Shown here: positions 7,466 through 12,192 of the stretch, piece after piece
How the letters are laid out: every line of letters begins with the position of its first letter
Position numbering within the stretch: position 1 is the stretch's first letter
NCBI GenBank assembly: GCA_023254015.1
Contig: JALQYS010000226.1
Location: 1-12,192, forward strand
Source: Paracoccaceae bacterium
Lineage (GTDB): Bacteria > Pseudomonadota > Alphaproteobacteria > Rhodobacterales > Rhodobacteraceae
Length of the DNA stretch: 12,192 nt
Direction of reading: 5' to 3'
The notes under the pieces: model-generated
The model's database searches: none
Told to the model about the DNA's origin: nothing
The model's input: only the letters and a program-made list of their open reading frames with translations
Program-made: the position numbers and the translations under genes

Positions 7466-9076
7466 TCAGGTCCAAAGCTCGAAATTGGCCGCCGAAAGGC
7501 TGCCCACCCCCGTCAGAACGGCGATCGCCACCTGCGCCTGACCGCCGGCACCATCGCCATCCCAGAACAGTGTGTCGCTGGCGGTGTTGAACACGAAGGT
7601 GCCCACCCCCGCAGCCGTGGCGGCCGTACCGTTGACCAGCGTCAAGGTCGTGGTCATGCCCTCGATCCCCGGGGTCCAGAAGGCCAGTATATCCGCCGCG
7701 TCCCCGGTCGTCCGAAAGTCCGTGACCCGGTCGCCTTGCCCGAATTCGTCTAGGCTTTCCCAGACGAAATAATCGGCCCCGCCACCGCCGGTCATGGTGT
7801 CTCGCCCAAGGCCCAGCGAGAATTCGTTCGCCTCCGCATTGCCCTTGACCTGATCGTTCAGCCATGACCCCCGGATCGATTCAATGCCGCTGACGTTTTC
7901 AGTATTGCCGAAACCATCGTTGATGACCTGACCGCTGCTCCGCGAAAGATCAACCCGGATGCCCGCCGACGGCTCGGTCCGCCCGTGATAACGGTCGAAC
8001 TGGATGACATCCCAGCCCTCTTCGCCCGCATAGCTGTCGCGGCCCTCACCCCCGGAGAAGTTGTTGTTCATACGAGAGCCGACAAAGACATCGTTGAACC
8101 GCGTGCCGATGACCCGTTCGATGTCGATCACCGTATCCAGATTGCCAAAGCCATCGCGGATGGTGCCCTTGATCGAAAAGCCGTCAAAGCTGGTTTCCAG
8201 ATCCACCACGATGCCCAGACGCCCGCCGTCGCGCGCATCGCGGTTATAGCGCACCTCGTCACGTCGGTCCTCGTCACGCTCGCCTTCCGGGGTGAAACTG
8301 TTGGCCCCGCCATCCAGCGTGTCACGGCCGCGCAGCCCCATGAAGCGATCCCGGTCGGCATTGTTGCCGACGAAACTGTCGTTGAAGCGGGACCCCCGGA
8401 CCTCTTCGATCCCGATCAGCACATCGCGTCCGCCCCATGGGTCCAGCACGACGCCGGTTTGCATGTTCACCGTAGCCCCGCGAAAGGCATAGGCGCCAAG
8501 GCTGTAATTGCTTTCGGTCAGGGAAAAGACGTCAAATCCATCACCCCCGTCGATCGTGTCATTGCCCAGACCGCCCACGATCCAGTCATCGCCGCCCAGC
8601 ATCACATACCTGTCGTTGCCCGGATCAAATCCGACAAGGTTCTGTTGGTCATCGCCCTCGGTGCCGGTCACCACGTCATTGCCAAGGGTCAGCTGGCTCA
8701 TCGCCGTGTCGGGCTGCGGGCCAATGCCGTCGCCGTCGCTCTCTTCGGTGCCAAAGACGCTGGCGTAGAACTGGCTGAGGTCATTCACCATCGGGTTTTT
8801 GCCAAGGTTGGCATAGCTCAGCACCGGATTGCCCAGATCGTCCAGCACGCGCAGGCGGTTCATCTGGCCGGCAATCGGCGCGCCCCCGTCGTATCGGAAA
8901 CCCGTGCCGGTGACCTCCACACGGTATCCTGCAAAGTGATCGGATGTATCGTTGAAGCGATAGACAAGGCTGGTTCCCGTCCGCGTGACGACGGTTGCAT
9001 TGCCATCGATCTGAAAGAGGTGTCCTGGCCAGTCGTTCAGCTGACTGTAGGCTTGGGTCATGGTAATGTTCGCCAT
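7466..9076 (-). CDS. RTX-type calcium-binding protein, probable type I secretion substrate
   Basis: A 536-residue acidic, Gly/Asp/Asn-rich protein. Residues 1-110 form a non-repetitive domain I do not recognise. From about residue 130 there are degenerate RTX nonapeptides, for example GGLGNDTIDGGDGFD (168-182), GLRGRDTLDGG (247-257), GGEGRDSYAGEEGWD (342-356) and GLGRDTMTGGGGAD (422-435). Around them three longer modules repeat (see findings). The C-terminus (about 440-536, ending TLFWDGDGAGGQAQVAIAV then LTGVGSLSAANFELW) matches the serralysin-like C-terminal region that carries the uncleaved type I secretion signal. There is no N-terminal signal peptide. No HExxH protease motif or other catalytic signature is seen, so the function is unknown; matrix, adhesion or Ca-binding roles are possible. 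The start at 9076 has GGGAGA about 9 bases upstream. No ABC exporter genes are in the window. Confidence 0.92.
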   Translation of the reverse strand: MANITMTQAYSQLNDWPGHLFQIDGNATVVTRTGTSLVYRFNDTSDHFAGYRVEVTGTGFRYDGGAPIAGQMNRLRVLDDLGNPVLSYANLGKNPMVNDLSQFYASVFGTEESDGDGIGPQPDTAMSQLTLGNDVVTGTEGDDQQNLVGFDPGNDRYVMLGGDDWIVGGLGNDTIDGGDGFDVFSLTESNYSLGAYAFRGATVNMQTGVVLDPWGGRDVLIGIEEVRGSRFNDSFVGNNADRDRFMGLRGRDTLDGGANSFTPEGERDEDRRDEVRYNRDARDGGRLGIVVDLETSFDGFSIKGTIRDGFGNLDTVIDIERVIGTRFNDVFVGSRMNNNFSGGEGRDSYAGEEGWDVIQFDRYHGRTEPSAGIRVDLSRSSGQVINDGFGNTENVSGIESIRGSWLNDQVKGNAEANEFSLGLGRDTMTGGGGADYFVWESLDEFGQGDRVTDFRTTGDAADILAFWTPGIEGMTTTLTLVNGTAATAAGVGTFVFNTASDTLFWDGDGAGGQAQVAIAVLTGVGSLSAANFELWT

Positions 9077-9246
9077 CGCGGCACTCTCCCATTCCTGAAG
9101 TTAATTCATCTGTTGGAAATGCAGGTCCGGGCGCGGACTGCCGCGCGAAGGCTATCATGGAACGCCGTTTGAAAGTAGACCAAAGCGCAGGAGGCCATCA
9201 GCGCGACGACAGGGCGAAACAGGGGCGGTGCGACAGTCCCACCTCA

Positions 9247-9277
9247 TGTGATCACGAATTTTTTTGCTGTGATCACA
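9247..9277. promoter_or_regulatory. Twin GTGATCAC palindromes upstream of sucC
   Basis: Two perfect 8-bp palindromes GTGATCAC occur at 9248-9255 and 9269-9276, exactly 21 bp apart (about two helical turns). The second extends to TGTGATCACA. Between them is an AATTTTTTT tract in otherwise GC-rich DNA. They lie in the 298-bp divergent region, about 100 bp before sucC and about 170 bp before the RTX gene. This geometry fits a dimeric regulator binding two sites on one face of the helix. The regulator is not identifiable from the sequence. No other GTGATCAC copy was noticed in the window. Confidence 0.55.
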
Positions 9278-9374
9278 AATGTCGCTTTTCGGGCGGCCTT
9301 GCACGATTCCCGTTTTGAACCTGCCTTTTTTCGTGGCATGACCGCCGAAATTCATCTGGAACAGGGGCCCGCCC

Positions 9375-10568
9375 ATGAACATTCACGAATATCAGGCCAA
9401 GGCACTGCTGCGCAGCTATGGCATTCCGGTATCCGACGGCCGGGCCGTCCTGAAGGCCGAAGAGGCCAAGACCGCCGCGGGCGAGCTGGACGGCCCGCTT
9501 TGGGTGGTCAAGGCGCAGATCCATGCCGGTGGCCGTGGCAAGGGCCACTTCGTGGAACCCGAAGCCGGCGAAAAGGGGGGTGTCCGCCTGGCCCGTTCGG
9601 TCGGTGAGGCGGCCGAATTCGCCCGTCAGATGCTGGGGCGCACCCTTGTCACCGTGCAGACCGGCCCGGCCGGCAAGCAGGTGAACCGCATCTACATCGA
9701 AGATGGCTCGGACATCGCCAAGGAATTCTATCTGGCGCTGCTGATCGACCGCAAGACCAGCCGCATCTCGATCGTCTCCTCGACCGAAGGCGGCATGTCG
9801 ATCGAGGATGTGGCCCATGACACGCCCGAAAAGATCCTGACGCTGACCGTCGACCCGGCGACGGGCTTTCAGGATTTCCACGGCCGCCGTGTGGCCTTTG
9901 GCCTTGGCCTTGAAGGCGCCCAAGTCAAGCAATGCGTGCAGATCCTGCGCAACCTTTACCGGCTGTTCATCGACAAGGACATGGACATGCTGGAAATCAA
10001 CCCGTTCTGCGTGCTGAAGGATGGCTCGCTGAAGCTGCTGGATGCCAAGATGGGCTTCGACGGCAACGCCCTTTACCGCCACCCCGACATTCTGGCGCTG
10101 AAGGACGAAACCGAAGAGGATGCCAAGGAACTGGCGGCGCAGAAGTTCGACCTGAACTATATCGCGCTGGATGGCGACATCGGCTGCATGGTGAACGGCG
10201 CGGGTCTGGCGATGGCCACCATGGACATCATCAAGCTTTACGGCGCCGAACCGGCCAACTTCCTGGACGTCGGCGGTGGCGCCACCAAGGAAAAGGTGAC
10301 CGAGGCCTTCAAGATCATCACCTCTGACCCGAACGTCAAAGGCATCCTCGTGAACATCTTTGGCGGCATCATGCGCTGCGACGTGATCGCGGAAGGTGTG
10401 ATCGCGGCGGTGAAAGAGGTGGGCCTGAAGGTTCCGCTGGTCGTCCGCCTGGAAGGCACCAACGTGGAGCTGGGCAAGGAAATCATCCGCAACTCCGGTC
10501 TGAACGTCATCGCCGGCGACAACCTCGCCGACGCGGCGCAAAAGATCGTGAAAGCGGTCAAAGGCTAA
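9375..10568 (+). CDS. sucC: Succinyl-CoA synthetase (ADP-forming) beta subunit
   Basis: The beta subunit of succinyl-CoA synthetase, converting succinyl-CoA, ADP/GDP and phosphate to succinate, CoA and ATP/GTP in the TCA cycle, as a complex with SucD. The 397-residue length is usual for alphaproteobacteria. MNIHEYQAKALLRSYGIPV is the canonical N-terminus. The ATP-grasp fold is shown by WVVKAQIHAGGRGKG (43-57), the Mg-binding N209 (MLEINPF) and D223 (KLLDAKMGFDGNALYRHP), and the ligase domain by FLDVGGGATKEKV and NIFGGIMRCDVIAEG. An AGGGG sequence upstream of ATG 9375 serves as ribosome-binding site. It is the first gene of the sucCD-ORF-sucA cluster in the window. The mdh gene that often precedes sucC in alphaproteobacteria is not present; a divergent RTX gene occupies that position. 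Confidence 0.98.
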   Translation: MNIHEYQAKALLRSYGIPVSDGRAVLKAEEAKTAAGELDGPLWVVKAQIHAGGRGKGHFVEPEAGEKGGVRLARSVGEAAEFARQMLGRTLVTVQTGPAGKQVNRIYIEDGSDIAKEFYLALLIDRKTSRISIVSSTEGGMSIEDVAHDTPEKILTLTVDPATGFQDFHGRRVAFGLGLEGAQVKQCVQILRNLYRLFIDKDMDMLEINPFCVLKDGSLKLLDAKMGFDGNALYRHPDILALKDETEEDAKELAAQKFDLNYIALDGDIGCMVNGAGLAMATMDIIKLYGAEPANFLDVGGGATKEKVTEAFKIITSDPNVKGILVNIFGGIMRCDVIAEGVIAAVKEVGLKVPLVVRLEGTNVELGKEIIRNSGLNVIAGDNLADAAQKIVKAVKG

Positions 10569-10569
10569 C

Positions 10570-10632
10570 CCGTAGGGCGGGGTGAACCCCGCCTACGTCC
10601 AGGAAATTGGTGGGGCCAACCCCACCCTACGG
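10570..10632. repeat. Double-hairpin palindromic element between sucC and sucD (BIME/REP-like)
   Basis: The whole sucC-sucD gap is structured. Hairpin one is CGTAGGGCGGGG (10571-10582) against CCCCGCCTACG (10587-10597), with one bulged G and a TGAA loop. Hairpin two is GGTGGGG (10609-10615) against CCCCACC (10620-10626) with a CCAA loop. The outermost CCGTAGGG (10570-10577) and CCCTACGG (10625-10632) are also exact inverted copies, so alternative long-range pairing is possible. GTAGGG(T/C)GGGG-type palindromes are, from memory, common dispersed repeats in Rhodobacterales. The right end supplies the first bases of the sucD ribosome-binding site (GGAG from 10631). Confidence 0.7.
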
Positions 10633-10642
10633 AGACAGAACC

Positions 10643-11527
10643 ATGTCCATTCTCGTTGACAAGCACACCAAGGTCATCTGCCAGGGATTTACCGGCAGCC
10701 AGGGGACTTTCCACTCTGAACAGGCCATCGCCTATGGCACGCAGATGGTCGGCGGCGTCACGCCCGGCAAGGGCGGCACCACCCACCTGAACCTGCCGGT
10801 GTTCGACAGCGTTCACGATGCCGTCGCCAAGACCGGCGCCGATGCGTCCGTCATCTATGTTCCGCCGCCCTTTGCCGCCGACTCGATCCTTGAGGCCATC
10901 GACGCCGAAATCCCGCTGGTGGTCTGCATCACCGAAGGCATCCCGGTTCTGGACATGATGAAGGTCAAGCGCGCCCTCATCAATTCCAAGACCCGCCTGA
11001 TCGGGCCGAACTGCCCCGGCGTCATCACGCCGGACGCCTGCAAGATCGGCATCATGCCGGGCCACATCCACCGCCGCGGCTCGGTCGGTGTCGTGTCGCG
11101 CTCGGGCACGCTGACCTATGAGGCGGTGAAGCAGACGACCGATCTGGGCCTTGGCCAGTCCACCGCCGTGGGCATCGGCGGCGACCCGATCAAGGGCACC
11201 GAGCATATCGACGTGCTTGAGATGTTCCTAGCTGACCCGGAAACCACCTCGATCATCATGATCGGGGAAATCGGTGGCTCGGCCGAGGAAGAAGCCGCCG
11301 AGTTCCTGGCCTCCGAGAAGAAGAAAGGCCGCTGGAAGCCGACCGCTGGCTTCATCGCGGGCCGCACCGCGCCGAAAGGCCGCCGCATGGGCCATGCTGG
11401 CGCCATCGTGGCGGGTGGCAAGGGTGATGCGGAAAGCAAGATCGAAGCGATGAAATCCGCCGGCATCGTCGTGGCCGACAGCCCCGCCCATCTGGGCGAG
11501 GCGGTGATGAAGGCGATCAAGGGATGA
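10643..11527 (+). CDS. sucD: Succinyl-CoA synthetase alpha subunit
   Basis: The alpha subunit of succinyl-CoA synthetase, carrying the CoA-binding Rossmann domain and the phospho-histidine. Its 294 residues match the family. The N-terminus MSILVDKHTKVICQGFTGSQ, the CoA-site segment MVGGVTPGKGG (35-45), VPPPFAADSI, GPNCPGVITP (121-130) and SRSGTLTYE (152-160) are canonical. H251 in RRMGHAGAIV is the phosphorylated catalytic histidine (E. coli His246). Start ATG 10643 has GGAGA at 10631-10635; the frame is open further upstream to 10607, but only through the palindromic element. Its stop overlaps the start of the next small ORF (ATGA), consistent with translational coupling. Confidence 0.98.
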   Translation: MSILVDKHTKVICQGFTGSQGTFHSEQAIAYGTQMVGGVTPGKGGTTHLNLPVFDSVHDAVAKTGADASVIYVPPPFAADSILEAIDAEIPLVVCITEGIPVLDMMKVKRALINSKTRLIGPNCPGVITPDACKIGIMPGHIHRRGSVGVVSRSGTLTYEAVKQTTDLGLGQSTAVGIGGDPIKGTEHIDVLEMFLADPETTSIIMIGEIGGSAEEEAAEFLASEKKKGRWKPTAGFIAGRTAPKGRRMGHAGAIVAGGKGDAESKIEAMKSAGIVVADSPAHLGEAVMKAIKG

Positions 11528-11685
11528 CGCAGACCAGGCAAGACGCCGCCGCGCGGGCCGAAGGACGGGCCATCCTGCCCTTCGCGCTCTTGATGGGGGT
11601 GCTTGCCGCAGGCTTGGCCCTGTCGCTGCACCGGGCCGAGCTTTCGCCGTCACTTCTTCAGGCCTTGTCCACCATTCTGAACTAG
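11524..11685 (+). CDS. 53-residue single-span membrane miniprotein in the suc operon
   Basis: This short ORF begins with an ATG that overlaps the sucD stop (ATGA at 11524-11527) and ends at TAG 11683-11685, 54 bp before sucA. The protein begins MTQTRQDAAARAEGRAI and then has one strongly hydrophobic helix at about residues 18-36 (ILPFALLMGVLAAGLALSL). A short tail ending SLLQALSTILN follows. The charged N-terminus followed by a membrane span suggests a small inner-membrane protein. I recognise no family. Support comes from the start/stop overlap, the coherent hydrophobic profile and the operon position. Alphaproteobacterial suc operons often carry small uncharacterised ORFs between the enzyme genes (from memory). 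Confidence 0.62.
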   Translation: MTQTRQDAAARAEGRAILPFALLMGVLAAGLALSLHRAELSPSLLQALSTILN

Positions 11686-11739
11686 GCCGGCAGGGCAACA
11701 CCCCGCCGCCGGCGATTCTGGCCCTCAAGGGAGGAAACC

Positions 11740-12192
11740 ATGACCGAACAGACCCCGAACTCTGCCTTCCATGCCTCGTCCTTCCTGAACGGGGCCAATG
11801 CCGATTACGTCGATCAACTGGCCGCCCGCTATGCGGCTGATCCGGCCAGCGTGGATGCCGGCTGGGCCGAGTTCTTCCGGGCCCTTGGCGACAGCGAGAT
11901 GGACGCCAAGCGCGCTGCGGCGGGCCCCTCCTGGGCGCGGGCCGACTGGCCGCCGACGCCGGCCGATGACCTGACCGCCGCGCTGACCGGCGAATGGCCG
12001 GCCGAGGCCAAGGCAGCTGGCAAGAAGATTGCCGAAAAGGCCGCCGAAAAGGGTGTCGCCCTGACGCAGGACCAGATTCAGCGTGCGGTGCTCGACAGCA
12101 TCCGCGCCATCATGCTGATCCGCGCCTATCGTTGTCGATGGCGTGATGTACATCACCACTTCTTACAACCATGTGTACGCCATCGACGCTGT
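11740..12192 (+). CDS. sucA: 2-oxoglutarate dehydrogenase E1 subunit, N-terminal part only; chimeric 3' end
   Basis: E1 (thiamine-diphosphate) component of the 2-oxoglutarate dehydrogenase complex, which decarboxylates 2-oxoglutarate for succinyl-CoA formation. The start at ATG 11740 is decided by a strong AAGGGAGG ribosome-binding site (11727-11734). The N-terminus (SAFHASSFLNGANADYVDQL, then WAEFFRAL at about 46-53) is the typical E1o extension, and VLDSIRAIMLIRAYR (about 117-131) begins the conserved core. After codon 131 homology ceases: family members continue with a IRGHLAADLDP-like sequence, while here the frame reads CRWRDVHHHFLQP. The frame stays open to the window end, but these last ~20 residues are spurious. 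SucA is normally about 985 residues, so most of the protein is absent. See the junction feature at 12125. Confidence 0.93.
   Translation, partial: MTEQTPNSAFHASSFLNGANADYVDQLAARYAADPASVDAGWAEFFRALGDSEMDAKRAAAGPSWARADWPPTPADDLTAALTGEWPAEAKAAGKKIAEKAAEKGVALTQDQIQRAVLDSIRAIMLIRAYRCRWRDVHHHFLQPCVRHRRC
12125..12192 (+). other. Fragment of a PQQ-dependent alcohol dehydrogenase joined out of frame to sucA
   Basis: From about 12125, in the frame starting at 12128 (offset from sucA), the DNA reads VVDGVMYITTSYNHVYAID preceded by P-I. This is a typical early beta-propeller blade of PQQ-dependent (quinoprotein) methanol/ethanol dehydrogenases, in which PIVVDGVMYVTTSY-like segments are common. It has nothing to do with SucA. 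The join falls around 12121-12131; bases such as CCTATCG could belong to either gene, so the exact breakpoint is ambiguous. An assembly chimera at a contig end is most likely; a true insertion or recombination is the alternative. Only about 20 residues are visible, so the subfamily cannot be decided. Confidence 0.75.

Noticed and set aside
7985..9172. A 395-codon plus-strand open frame opposite the RTX gene
   Set aside because: RTX nonapeptides and a secretion-type C-terminus are clear on the minus strand; the plus frame has no domain.
9247..9277. CRP/FNR-type binding site (TGTGA-N6-TCACA)
   Set aside because: The TGTGA and TCACA arms are either directly adjacent or 21 bases apart, not separated by 6, so the spacing is wrong for CRP. 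Two separate short palindromes fit better.
9273..10541. A 422-codon minus-strand open frame opposite sucC
   Set aside because: SucC is unmistakable on the plus strand; the antisense frame is His/Asp/Gly-rich and unsupported.
12121..12192. A simple sequencing frameshift in sucA
   Set aside because: None of the frames after 12131 resumes a SucA-like sequence. One of them matches a different protein family, so a single-base indel cannot explain the break.

Overview
This window looks like chromosomal DNA from an alphaproteobacterium of the Rhodobacterales (Rhodobacter/Paracoccus-like). The base composition is GC-rich. SucC (397 residues) and SucD (294 residues) have alphaproteobacterial lengths and the gene order is sucC-sucD-(small ORF)-sucA. 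Intergenic hairpins resemble those I recall from that order. No rRNA, tRNA, CRISPR array, insertion sequence or prophage is visible.

Layout. Positions 1-1327 (minus) hold most of an AMP-forming acyl-CoA synthetase whose C-terminus lies beyond the left edge. It is divergent from an EamA-type (DMT) membrane transporter (1419-2345, plus), which converges and overlaps by 19 bases with thymidine kinase tdk (2327-2920, minus). A 387-base non-coding stretch with a 14-bp palindrome precedes an unrecognised 150-residue protein with a helix-turn-helix-like segment (3308-3760, plus). That gene shares a bidirectional hairpin terminator with a RhlE-type DEAD-box RNA helicase (3789-5144, minus). The helicase is divergent from peptidase T pepT (5398-6645, plus), followed by a REP-like hairpin and a SAM-dependent methyltransferase (6722-7423, plus). 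A 14-bp-stem hairpin separates the methyltransferase from a convergent 536-residue RTX-type calcium-binding protein (7466-9076, minus).

From 9375 the window carries the TCA-cycle operon sucC-sucD-(53-residue membrane miniprotein)-sucA. SucCD is succinyl-CoA synthetase and SucA is the E1 subunit of the 2-oxoglutarate dehydrogenase complex, so the operon covers consecutive steps from 2-oxoglutarate to succinate. Two perfect GTGATCAC palindromes, 21 bp apart, sit upstream of sucC. A double-hairpin palindromic element separates sucC from sucD, and its right edge runs into the sucD ribosome-binding site.

The most striking anomaly is at the right edge. SucA homology stops abruptly after about 131 codons, around 12121-12131. 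The last ~65 bases encode, in another frame, a segment typical of a PQQ-dependent alcohol dehydrogenase. This is a chimeric junction. An assembly error at a contig end is the simplest explanation; a real rearrangement is the alternative. Apart from this, the regulatory-looking palindromes and the operon-internal miniprotein, the window is ordinary housekeeping and metabolic sequence, and I see no convincing new multi-gene system.
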